From Balneolaceae bacterium (GTDB lineage: Bacteria; Bacteroidota; Rhodothermia; Balneolales; Balneolaceae): a stretch of DNA of 6,795 nucleotides. The position numbers and the translations under genes were made by a program. Shown piece after piece: positions 1 through 6,335 of this stretch. The notes beneath the pieces are model-generated. The model had not been told where the DNA came from, made no database searches, and was given only the letters and a program-made list of their open reading frames with translations. Location: assembly GCA_003555185.1 (NCBI GenBank), contig PWFZ01000246.1:1-6795 (forward strand). Direction: 5' to 3'. Each line of letters starts with the position of its first letter. Position 1 is the first letter of the stretch.

Positions 1-1019
1 CACTGATGGTGGGTTCTGGGCTTGGAGCAGAAAATGGAATTCTAATCCGGCGCGGGGAAGCAATTCAACGATTGCAGGAAGTAACGACTATTGTATTCGA
101 TAAAACCGGGACTCTGACAAAAGGAACTCCGGAGGTCACAGATTTTGTCACGTTTAATTCAACGGATAAACAGGGTTTACTGAAAAAAGTGTCTGCCGTT
201 GAAAATCTTTCGGAGCACCCACTAAGCAGGGCCATTACAAATTATTCAAATGCTCAAAATGGTGTGGATGTCAAAAAATTCAAGTCGTACACAGGAATGG
301 GAGTGAAAGGGGAAGTTAAAGATGATATTGTACTTGCTGGAAATCGTGCATTGCTTGAAAAATATTCAATTGAGATAAACTCAGAAGTTATTCAGTGGGT
401 TTCTGAACTTGAAAACGAAGGTAAAACAACTATTTATATGGTTGTGAATAACTCCATTGAAGGAATCGTAGCAATTAAGGATACACTTAAGGATGACTCT
501 ATTGAAGCAATCAAAGATATAAAGCAAATGGGGTTTAAAACGGTGATGCTTACAGGAGACCAAAAAGGAGTTGCAAAGGCCATTGCCAGCCAGCTTCAGA
601 TGACGGATTATTTTGCAGAAGTTAAGCCGGATGAGAAAGAAGCAAAAATTAAAGAGCTACAAAAAAAAGGAGAGGTGGTTGCAATGGTCGGAGATGGAAT
701 TAATGATGCTCCGGCGCTCTCATCGGCAGATGTGGGTATTGCCCTTGGAACAGGTACAGATATTGCTATTGAATCAGGCTCTATCATTTTGATAAATGGC
801 GAGTTAAAAGGAGTATTGAAAGCTATAACGCTGAGTAGAGCGACAATGAAAAAAATTCGGCAAAATTTGTTTTGGGCATTCATCTACAATATTGTGATGA
901 TACCGGCTGCAATTGTTGGTTGGATGCACCCCGTGCTGGCAGAAGTTGCAATGGCTATGAGTTCAATAAGTGTCGTAAGTAATTCGAAAACCCTTCAAAA
1001 GAAAAAGTTGGGGAAATAA
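1..1019 (+). CDS. copA: Copper-exporting P1B-type ATPase, C-terminal part (5' end outside window)
   Basis: This is the C-terminal half of a heavy-metal P-type ATPase, an inner-membrane pump that uses ATP to expel metal ions. Counting from the Met codon at position 6, the phosphorylated Asp is D32 in DKTGTLT. The P1B-specific His-Pro pair is H71-P72 (SEHPL), TGD is at 183-185 and the hinge GDGINDAP at 229-236. Two helices follow. The first contains Y294-N295 and the second MAMSS (316-320); YN plus MxxSS is the established signature of Cu+ exporters (P1B-1), so copper or silver is the expected substrate. The reading frame is open to the left edge, and the Met at 6 is internal (family context MVGxGxGAENGILI). 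The metal-binding domains, the CPC helix and the first six membrane helices must lie upstream. No frameshift or missing motif is seen. The family assignment is very secure; copper specificity is inferred from the last two helices only. Confidence 0.93.
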   Translation, partial: LMVGSGLGAENGILIRRGEAIQRLQEVTTIVFDKTGTLTKGTPEVTDFVTFNSTDKQGLLKKVSAVENLSEHPLSRAITNYSNAQNGVDVKKFKSYTGMGVKGEVKDDIVLAGNRALLEKYSIEINSEVIQWVSELENEGKTTIYMVVNNSIEGIVAIKDTLKDDSIEAIKDIKQMGFKTVMLTGDQKGVAKAIASQLQMTDYFAEVKPDEKEAKIKELQKKGEVVAMVGDGINDAPALSSADVGIALGTGTDIAIESGSIILINGELKGVLKAITLSRATMKKIRQNLFWAFIYNIVMIPAAIVGWMHPVLAEVAMAMSSISVVSNSKTLQKKKLGK

Positions 1020-1074
1020 TTATTACGAAACTGAATTTTAATGTAACATTTCTCAAAAGCTTTACTCTTTAATA

Positions 1075-1097
1075 GTACAGTTCAAAATGCACTGTGC
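1075..1097. repeat. Small inverted repeat (7-bp stem, 9-nt loop) downstream of copA
   Basis: Bases 1075-1081 (GTACAGT) pair with 1091-1097 (ACTGTGC), with one T-G wobble, around a 9-nt loop. It lies about 55 bases after the copA stop. No run of T follows the stem directly, so it is a poor candidate for an intrinsic terminator. It could be an RNA 3'-end structure or a chance dyad in AT-rich DNA. Confidence 0.35.
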
Positions 1098-1112
1098 TCA
1101 AAATTAATTATT

Positions 1113-1139
1113 TTGTGGATAACTTGATGTTAATCACAA
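1113..1139. repeat. Imperfect 11-bp inverted repeat (TTGTG ... CACAA)
   Basis: The left arm 1113-1123 pairs with the right arm 1129-1139 around the 5-nt centre TTGAT. The outer five pairs (TTGTG/CACAA) and the inner four pairs are perfect; one G-T wobble and one A-A mismatch lie between them. As DNA it has the form of a two-fold operator with TTGTG half-sites. As RNA it would be a modest hairpin. It lies between the copA stop and the small ORF at 1196, roughly 200 bases before the kinase gene, so which gene it would serve is unclear. Confidence 0.4.
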
Positions 1140-1195
1140 TAATAATTACCTATAGAGTCTCAAATCTCAAGCTCAAGAAACGTGTCAGTTCTCAG

Positions 1196-1270
1196 ATGAA
1201 AAATTGGAAAACATTACTTTTTAAAATTGCCCTGCTTGTTGTGATTGCTATCGTTATTACCACCGGATAA
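1196..1270 (+). CDS. Possible 24-residue single-helix membrane microprotein
   Basis: An ATG at 1196 opens a 24-codon ORF ending in TAA at 1268-1270. The peptide begins MKNWKTLLFK, with three lysines, and continues with an unbroken hydrophobic run (IALLVVIAIVI) before TTG and the stop. This is the profile of a small inner-membrane protein with its basic end in the cytoplasm. No clear ribosome-binding site precedes it, but the other genes here lack one too. It lies in the same frame as the kinase that starts 144 bases downstream, with several stop codons between. It could therefore also be a decayed membrane segment from a longer ancestor of that kinase, or chance. No family is recognised and no function is proposed. 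Confidence 0.28.
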   Translation: MKNWKTLLFKIALLVVIAIVITTG

Positions 1271-1339
1271 ATATCTTTTTATGCTCATTGATTTATTCAT
1301 ACGGATTGATAAATTGTAGTCACACTTTATTTATTATCA

Positions 1340-3310
1340 ATGAGTAACGATCAAATTTCTTTTAGCAATAACAAGCTTCTATTTTTTGAATCAGTCGTAG
1401 AGCACTCCTTTGATGGATGTGTAATTTGCGATCACTCCGAAGAGGAGATAGGTGCGGTTTTTGCGAATAAGTCTTTCTATGAAATTACTGGATTTACGTA
1501 CGAGGATATCGTCGGGAAAGCACCTTTTCTAACCCATATAAGGCAACAGAATTCGGAACTATATGAAGTTTTGGTTCAGGAACTTCGTAACGGAAATTCA
1601 ATTCGAAAAGAACTTCTGCTCTTTCGTAAAGATGGTACGCCATTCTGGGCTGACTCTAACTTTGTGCCAATTAAACTCGATGGGGATTCCACCCAGTATC
1701 ACGTGGAAATATACCATGAGATAACTCATCGAAAGAAAAAAGAGGTGGAGCTACAGGATGCTTTGGAAATTGCAGAAAGTTCAAAAAAAACCAAAGAACG
1801 TTTTCTGGGAAATATGAGTCACGAAATCCGAACTCCCATTTCCGGTGTGCTTGGAATGGCCCAGCTCCTGCAAAGTACAGGATTAACCGTCGAACAAAAA
1901 GAGTATGTTGACTCAATTAAATTATCTGCAGAAAACTTGTTGTTGATAATTAATGATATTCTGGAGTTCAATAAAGTAACTACCGGTGATATTGAAATTG
2001 ATCATAAACCATTTCCGCTTGCTAAAAGCTTTTCAGATGTAAAAAAAGAGGTGGAAAATCGTGCTTCAGAAAAGAATCTTTCGCTGGAGTTTTATATTGA
2101 TGATTCACTTCCTGAACAGGTACTTGGAGATGGAGGCAAATTAAAACAGGTATTGATACATCTGCTGGATAACGCCATAAAATTTACCAATGAAGGTAGC
2201 ATCAAGTTGCACGCTTATGAACTAAGATCCACTGAAGATGAAGTTACGGTTCAAGTAAAGGTTTTGGATTCAGGTATTGGAATTCCTGAGGAACATCTGG
2301 GTACTATTTTTGACAGTTTTAATCAAGCTTCGAAGGTGACCACACATAAATTTGGGGGTACAGGTTTAGGGCTTTCAATTGCTTATAAACTAATAACTCA
2401 ATTGGAAGGTGAAATTGAGGTAGAGAGTAAGGAGAACGAGGGAACAACGGTTACAATCGAACTCCCATTTGAGTTCGTAAAAGAATCCGCTGAAGAATCT
2501 ATTGCTGAGCGAACGTTGCAGGATGAAGAGGAATCCTTAAAGGGACGACGTATTTTGGTGGTCGATGATCATCCAATTAATAGAAAAATCATCTCCGGAA
2601 TGCTGGGAAAAATAGGTGTAGAAATTATTGAAGCTGAGTGCGGTGAAGATGCTCTTCAGTTTTTGGAAGAGAAAGGACCCTTTGAAGTTATCTTAATGGA
2701 TGTTCATATGCCGGGAATTGGAGGCTTAGCCGCTACCAGAAAAATCAAGTCCTCTGAAGACCCAACTATATCCGATCTTCCTATTATTGCGATTACAGCA
2801 TCCGTGCTCGACCGAGATGTAGAAGAATGCAAAAGTGCCGGGATGGACGATTTTATTGCAAAACCGTTTACCTATAAAAATTTAGTAAAAAAAATCAGCG
2901 CTACACTATTTAGAAAACAAGATCATAAAACAACATTCGATTCTATTAGCCAAACTTCAAAAGGTGAAATGGTGATTGATCTGACATCTCTGAAAGAGAT
3001 GACAGGTGGAGATCCGGAATTAATGAAAGAGATGCTCGAAATTTTTCTTTCTAAAACTCCAGAGTTAATTGAACAGCTGGAAAAAGAGTTTAATGAAAAA
3101 AATTACAGTGTTATGAGTACTGTAGCCCATACCATGAAGCCCACATTTTCCTACGTAGGAATTCAAAAAGGGCATGATTTATCACTAAAAATTGAAGAGT
3201 TTTCTGAAGAGTCTGATAAAAAGGAGACTCTGAAGACAAATGTTGAAGAACTAAAAAAAGTTGTTTCCGCGTCTGTAATTCAGCTTCAAAAAGTTTATAA
3301 AGGGTTGTAA
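1340..3310 (+). CDS. Soluble hybrid histidine kinase: PAS, HisKA, HATPase_c, receiver, HPt
   Basis: This 656-residue sensor kinase contains a multi-step phosphorelay in one chain. A PAS domain spans about 15-132. A short coiled linker (about 133-155) leads to the HisKA dimerisation helix with phospho-acceptor H161 in FLGNMSHEIRTP. The ATP-binding domain shows the N box (N278, DNAIKF), G1 box (D310, DSGIGI), F box (FDSF, 324-327) and G2 box (GGTGLGL, 339-345). The receiver (about 404-520) has the acidic pair D409-D410, phospho-acceptor D454 (LMDVHMP), T486 and K508. A C-terminal HPt domain (about 546-650) has H597 in AHTMK. All catalytic residues are present, so phosphate should pass H161 to D454 to H597. 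I see no transmembrane segment or signal peptide, so it should sense a cytoplasmic signal. There is no output domain or adjacent response regulator; the final partner lies elsewhere. The ATG at 1340 has no Shine-Dalgarno. The signal is unknown. Confidence 0.93.
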   Translation: MSNDQISFSNNKLLFFESVVEHSFDGCVICDHSEEEIGAVFANKSFYEITGFTYEDIVGKAPFLTHIRQQNSELYEVLVQELRNGNSIRKELLLFRKDGTPFWADSNFVPIKLDGDSTQYHVEIYHEITHRKKKEVELQDALEIAESSKKTKERFLGNMSHEIRTPISGVLGMAQLLQSTGLTVEQKEYVDSIKLSAENLLLIINDILEFNKVTTGDIEIDHKPFPLAKSFSDVKKEVENRASEKNLSLEFYIDDSLPEQVLGDGGKLKQVLIHLLDNAIKFTNEGSIKLHAYELRSTEDEVTVQVKVLDSGIGIPEEHLGTIFDSFNQASKVTTHKFGGTGLGLSIAYKLITQLEGEIEVESKENEGTTVTIELPFEFVKESAEESIAERTLQDEEESLKGRRILVVDDHPINRKIISGMLGKIGVEIIEAECGEDALQFLEEKGPFEVILMDVHMPGIGGLAATRKIKSSEDPTISDLPIIAITASVLDRDVEECKSAGMDDFIAKPFTYKNLVKKISATLFRKQDHKTTFDSISQTSKGEMVIDLTSLKEMTGGDPELMKEMLEIFLSKTPELIEQLEKEFNEKNYSVMSTVAHTMKPTFSYVGIQKGHDLSLKIEEFSEESDKKETLKTNVEELKKVVSASVIQLQKVYKGL

Positions 3311-3741
3311 AGCATTTCTACGTGTGGGATTCCATCTACATCGTACGGTTTTGAGGTGGTTTTAAACCCCAATTCATAATAAAAATTTTCAAGATGTGAC
3401 TGTGCCTCAATCCGAATAGAATCATATCCGTTCTCAAGCACTGATTTTATCCCTCGCTTAACTAAGCTGCGACCCATACCCAAACCTCTGTGAGATGCAT
3501 TTATAATAATTCGTCCAAGCGATACCTCCTCGAATTTTTTCCCTGCAGGCACAATTCGTAAATAACCTATCAATTCATTTTCAATAAGCAAAAGAAGATG
3601 CTCAGAATGAGGGTCCAGTTCGTCAATATCGGGGTAGATACAATCCTGCTCGATGATGAAAATTTCTTGTCGTAGTTTTAAAGCTGAATAAAGATGTTCA
3701 GGAGTGAATTGGCTTAGGGATTCATAATGTATCCAGTTCAT
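3295..3741 (-). CDS. elaA: ElaA-family GNAT N-acetyltransferase
   Basis: This 148-residue protein resembles E. coli ElaA, a single-domain GNAT enzyme that would transfer acetyl from acetyl-CoA to an unidentified amine. It has the family N-terminal block LRQEIFIIEQDC...DIDELD (23-43). The acetyl-CoA-binding motif follows a beta strand as LGRIIINASHRGLGMG (75-90), with the pyrophosphate loop R85-G-L-G-M-G90. Near the C-terminus are QSHLENFYYELGF (114-126) and DGIPHVEM (136-143), both close to the ElaA counterparts. Length and start agree with the family, and no upstream extension is needed. The gene runs opposite to the kinase: its last 16 bases, including the stop, overlap the kinase 3' end, so the two mRNAs would be complementary at their tails. 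Family assignment is strong; the substrate is unknown. Confidence 0.9.
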   Translation of the reverse strand: MNWIHYESLSQFTPEHLYSALKLRQEIFIIEQDCIYPDIDELDPHSEHLLLLIENELIGYLRIVPAGKKFEEVSLGRIIINASHRGLGMGRSLVKRGIKSVLENGYDSIRIEAQSHLENFYYELGFKTTSKPYDVDGIPHVEMLYNPL

Positions 3742-3806
3742 AAATAAAGAAAACTTTTTTGCTAGAATTTCGTAGAGAAGGGAAAATAAACATAATCACG
3801 GACGAC

Positions 3807-4133
3807 ATGTTAAAAATTCTTCTCATTAATAGTTTTGTCATTTTCTTTGGAGCCCAAATACTTCGTGGGGTAGAAATTAAGAGCTACTTTACGGCATTGG
3901 GAGTTGCAATTCTTTTGGGCTTAATCAATATGCTAATCAAGCCTGTAATTGTAATACTCACCCTTCCTGTTACTATTCTTACTCTTGGCCTGTTTATCCT
4001 TGTTATAAATGCGTGGATATTGATGGTTATTGATAAATTTGTAGACGGTTTATCAATAAAAAACTTTTGGTGGGCTGTGCTTTACGGAATTCTCATCTCT
4101 GTTCTCAATGGTATACTTTTGAAACTATTCTAA
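3807..4133 (+). CDS. Four-helix membrane protein of the 'phage holin family 4' (PF04020-like) group
   Basis: From the ATG at 3807 this is a 108-residue, highly hydrophobic protein with about four membrane helices, at roughly 2-17, 27-48, 51-74 and 88-107. The centre, GLINMLIKPVIVILTLPVTI followed by LTLGLFILVINA, matches the conserved core of a widespread bacterial family (LGLINxLIKPxxxxLTLPxTxxTLGLFxxVxNA) named after mycobacteriophage holins. The name is historical: chromosomal members are not shown to be holins, and no lysis gene or other phage gene is nearby. The frame extends up to a TTG at 3759, but the extra 16 residues are charged and unlike the family start, while MLKILLINSF fits it. 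It diverges from elaA, with 65 bases between the starts, and precedes ptsH by 121 bases. Function is unknown; an envelope role is the usual guess. Confidence 0.82.
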   Translation: MLKILLINSFVIFFGAQILRGVEIKSYFTALGVAILLGLINMLIKPVIVILTLPVTILTLGLFILVINAWILMVIDKFVDGLSIKNFWWAVLYGILISVLNGILLKLF

Positions 4134-4148
4134 TTCCTGCAGGTTTAT

Positions 4149-4174
4149 ATAATCGCTAAATTGGTTATTTTTTT
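4149..4174 (+). terminator. Weak intrinsic-terminator-like hairpin after the holin-family gene
   Basis: Bases 4149-4154 (ATAATC) pair with 4163-4168 (GGTTAT), with one T-G wobble, around an 8-nt loop. A run of seven T (4168-4174) follows directly. It begins 16 bases after the stop at 4131-4133, the expected place. The stem is short and AT-rich, so it would be weak, and chance cannot be excluded in such DNA. Confidence 0.35.
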
Positions 4175-4186
4175 CTGTATTTTCAT

Positions 4187-4216
4187 TTGCATTAAATCTA
4201 TTCAACGTTGTATAGA
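4187..4216 (+). promoter_or_regulatory. Candidate sigma70-like promoter for ptsH-ptsI
   Basis: TTGCAT (4187-4192) and TATAGA (4211-4216) are separated by 18 bases, about 38 bases upstream of the ptsH ATG. It lies downstream of the likely terminator, where the ptsHI promoter is expected. The spacer ends with the perfect 8-bp palindrome CAACGTTG (4203-4210), which touches the -10 element and could be a repressor site. If the host uses the Bacteroidetes-type promoter (TTTG / TAnnTTTG), this call would be wrong; no clean match to that form was seen in the gap. Confidence 0.3.
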
Positions 4217-4254
4217 CGCATTTTATATGTCTGCAACGAACTATTCCACAGCAA

Positions 4255-4521
4255 ATGCTTACAAAAAAAGTTGCGATTTTAAATGAATCAGGTCTGCATG
4301 CCAGACCTTCATCTGAGTTGGTGAAGGTGGCTTCGAAGTTCAAGTCAGACTTTTTTATTGAGATGTATGGATATAGAATAAATGGAAAAAGTATCTTAGG
4401 AATTATGACACTTGCTGCTGAACATGGCGCAGAAATGGAGCTAATTGTGGAAGGCCCCGATGAGGAAGATGCAATGAGGGAAATTAGTCAATTGATTGAA
4501 AATAAATTTGTTACAGAATGA
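4255..4521 (+). CDS. ptsH: HPr phosphocarrier protein of the phosphotransferase system
   Basis: This is an 88-residue HPr, the usual family length. It accepts phosphate from Enzyme I on a histidine and hands it to EIIA domains. The catalytic His is H15 in SGLHARPSS, followed by the conserved R17-P18. The second signature, NGKSILGIMTLAA (43-55), contains S46 in the same setting as the HPr kinase/phosphorylase target of Gram-positive and some other bacteria. The protein can therefore plausibly be phosphorylated at both His15 and Ser46, the latter a signal of metabolic state. The start at 4255 gives the normal N-terminus; an ATG at 4227 is out of frame. No Shine-Dalgarno is visible. The stop overlaps the ptsI start (ATGA), implying coupled translation. 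No HPr kinase gene or EII component lies in the window. Confidence 0.95.
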   Translation: MLTKKVAILNESGLHARPSSELVKVASKFKSDFFIEMYGYRINGKSILGIMTLAAEHGAEMELIVEGPDEEDAMREISQLIENKFVTE

Positions 4522-6257
4522 CTCATGTTAAAGAGCAGACCGGTACATCAATAACCTTAACGGGGATTGCTGCGTCCGGTGGAATTGGAGGCGGTAGGGC
4601 ATGGGTGTTGCCTACTTCAAGTACTACGGTAAAACCCGAAAAAATTTCGCATGATGACGCTAAAAAAGAGTTGGCAAAATTGGATGCTGCTGTAAAGCAT
4701 GTGATCAGTGAGTTCGATCACCTGAAATCGATCTCTAAAGACGATGAAGTCAACCAGATTCTGGATACTCAAATTCAGGTGCTGTACGATCCTCAACTTT
4801 TGGAAGATATTCACATAAAAATTTCCAAACAGCTTTTTGGTGCCGAATATGCCATTTTTGAGTCATTCAACAAGTATATAGAACTACTGGATGAGTCGGG
4901 TGTTGACTGGGCAAAAGAGCGAATGATTGATATCGTATCAATTCGTGATCAACTCATTAAAACAATAAAGAATAATGGCGAAGAATTATTAATTGCAGAG
5001 AACTCTGTGATATTTGCCCATGATGTTTCTCCAACTGAGATAATTCAATTAAGCAGACAGAATATTTCCGGATTAGTAATGCAGAAAGGGGGACTTACAT
5101 CTCATGCCGTAATTCTAGCACAGTCATTAAATATTCCATGTGTGATTAGTGCTGACTGGACTATGCATGATCCGGAGGGTTTTACCATGGTGTTGATGGA
5201 TGGGGATAGTGGTGAAATAATTCTGAATCCATCTAATGATGAGAAATCCCTTTTTGATAAACGGAAGACAGAACAGGAAGAGATAAGAGCTGAAACTATG
5301 ATTTGGGCGGCTAAACCTGACCAAACAAATTGTGGATCATCATTTACAATTCAGGCGAATATTGAGTTTTTAAACGAATTACCCAGACTAAAAACTCATG
5401 GGGCAAAGGGTGTGGGTTTATTAAGAACTGAGACAATTCTATTTCAATCCAAAAATTTTGATGTTGATAATCAAATAGAGTTTTATCGCTCTGTTATGGA
5501 TGCTGCTGACAACAAAACTGTAACCATTCGTTTATTTGATGCCGGAGGTGATAAACTTCTGGATGATTATGAAGCAGAGGCAAATCCCTTTTTGGGATGG
5601 AGAGGAATTCGGATGTTACTTGATAAACCTGATCTTTTAGATCAACAACTGGAAGCTATTTTAAGAGTTTCAGGAGACTATCCAGGAAAGCTAAAAATAT
5701 TGGTACCCATGGTGTCCCGCCTTGAAGAAATTGATGAAATTAAACAGGCTATTCATCGCGTGGAACGACTATTAGAAATCAAGAATATTACTTTCGACAA
5801 ATCAATTCCTTTAGGGATAATGATAGAGGTGCCCAGCATTGCACTGATGGCAGAACATGCAGCCGAAAAAGTTGATTTCTTTAGTATTGGGACAAATGAT
5901 TTAACTCAATATACACTTGCCGTAGATCGAGGTAATGAGCACATCTCAAAGCTTTATGAGCCATTAAGTCCAGCTGTGTGGAAGCTTATTGCAATGACAA
6001 AATCCGGTGCCGATAAAGCGGGAATTCCGGTAGCTGTTTGCGGGGAGATGGCATCGAGACCGGAGCTGGCAGCATGTTTTTTGGGAATGGGAATCACCGA
6101 GCTGAGTATGACCACTAATTCTATTCCGGGTGTGAAAGCCATTCTTTGTAACAGTTCAAAGTCAGAGCTTAAAAACCTTGCTGAAATAATTCTATCAATA
6201 AATGAAACTCATTTGATTAATTTGCATTTAAAAGAGTGGATGCAATCTAAAGGGTAA
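4518..6257 (+). CDS. ptsI: PTS Enzyme I (phosphoenolpyruvate-protein phosphotransferase)
   Basis: This 579-residue cytoplasmic enzyme takes phosphate from PEP and passes it to HPr. The N-terminal region begins with the family turn GIAASGGIGGG (16-26) and contains the helical HPr-binding domain (about 40-150). The swivelling phosphohistidine domain (about 160-235) has H196 in GGLTSH. The PEP-binding barrel (about 265-560) has R303 (LLRTE), R338 and the GGDK loop (343-346), NPFLGWRGIR (356-365), E437 (IMIEVPS), FFSIGTNDLTQY (454-465) with N460-D461, DR at 470-471, and catalytic C508 in CGEMA. All PEP-site residues I can check are present, so it should be active. One oddity: the position six residues after the phosphohistidine, usually Arg, is Gln202. 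The length fits single-unit EI with no fused GAF, EIIA or HPr domain. The start overlaps the ptsH stop by 4 bases. Confidence 0.96.
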   Translation: MTHVKEQTGTSITLTGIAASGGIGGGRAWVLPTSSTTVKPEKISHDDAKKELAKLDAAVKHVISEFDHLKSISKDDEVNQILDTQIQVLYDPQLLEDIHIKISKQLFGAEYAIFESFNKYIELLDESGVDWAKERMIDIVSIRDQLIKTIKNNGEELLIAENSVIFAHDVSPTEIIQLSRQNISGLVMQKGGLTSHAVILAQSLNIPCVISADWTMHDPEGFTMVLMDGDSGEIILNPSNDEKSLFDKRKTEQEEIRAETMIWAAKPDQTNCGSSFTIQANIEFLNELPRLKTHGAKGVGLLRTETILFQSKNFDVDNQIEFYRSVMDAADNKTVTIRLFDAGGDKLLDDYEAEANPFLGWRGIRMLLDKPDLLDQQLEAILRVSGDYPGKLKILVPMVSRLEEIDEIKQAIHRVERLLEIKNITFDKSIPLGIMIEVPSIALMAEHAAEKVDFFSIGTNDLTQYTLAVDRGNEHISKLYEPLSPAVWKLIAMTKSGADKAGIPVAVCGEMASRPELAACFLGMGITELSMTTNSIPGVKAILCNSSKSELKNLAEIILSINETHLINLHLKEWMQSKG

Positions 6258-6308
6258 AAAGCAGTTACATTTAGGGAGATTGGTTTTAAAGATTCCTTTT
6301 CTTGAACC

Positions 6309-6322
6309 TGAAAACGTTTCCA
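6309..6322. promoter_or_regulatory. cre-like (CcpA/LacI-family) operator
   Basis: The 14-mer TGAAAACGTTTCCA agrees at every defined position with the catabolite-responsive-element consensus TGWAARCGYTWNCW. It has the central CG and near-palindromic AAACGTTT typical of LacI-family operators. It lies 52 bases after the ptsI stop and 145 bases before the CBM48 start. TATAAT-like hexamers lie about 25-40 bases downstream (6347, 6356), so a bound protein could act at a promoter there. The match is seen directly; the regulator is not in the window, and CcpA itself is mainly a Bacillota protein, so another LacI-family member is more likely. Confidence 0.5.
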
Positions 6323-6335
6323 TACCTTAGTTTAT

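Larger units (their letters stand above)
1020..1339. other. Intergenic region between copA and the hybrid kinase
   Basis: This 320-base gap is strongly AT-rich. It contains two inverted repeats (1075-1097 and 1113-1139), a short cluster of three CTCAA units (starting at 1159, 1166 and 1172) and one possible microprotein ORF (1196-1270). I see no convincing intrinsic terminator for copA, because neither hairpin is followed directly by a T-run. A poor sigma70-like pair (TTGATA at 1306, TATTTA at 1328, 16-bp spacer) sits so close to the kinase start that it would give an almost leaderless transcript. I do not call it. No tRNA, riboswitch or known copper-repressor box (for example TACAnnTGTA) was recognised. 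Confidence 0.7.

Noticed and set aside
608..883. Minus-strand 91-codon ORF inside copA
   Set aside because: It is a shadow of the well-conserved ATPase coding frame, which carries intact motifs over the same bases.
1671..1916. Minus-strand 81-codon ORF inside the kinase gene
   Set aside because: It lies antisense to the conserved PAS/HisKA region, and its translation shows no domain features.
3759..3806. N-terminal extension of the holin-family gene from a TTG codon at 3759
   Set aside because: The added 16 residues are charged and not family-like, the codon is a rare start, and the ATG at 3807 gives the standard N-terminus.
3807..4133. Prophage remnant or lysis gene
   Set aside because: The family name is historical; no endolysin, capsid, integrase or att-like repeat is present, and the neighbours are housekeeping genes.
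4133..4142. CCTGCAGG palindrome after the holin-family gene
   Set aside because: A perfect 8-bp dyad with no loop or flanking symmetry; most simply a chance restriction-site-like sequence.
4125..4343. Minus-strand 72-codon ORF across the ptsH 5' region
   Set aside because: It covers the ptsH promoter region and the HPr catalytic motif; the composition looks like a shadow frame.
6276..6299. Intrinsic terminator after ptsI
   Set aside because: Only a 4-bp GGGA/TTCC stem with a 15-nt loop before TTTTC; too weak to call.
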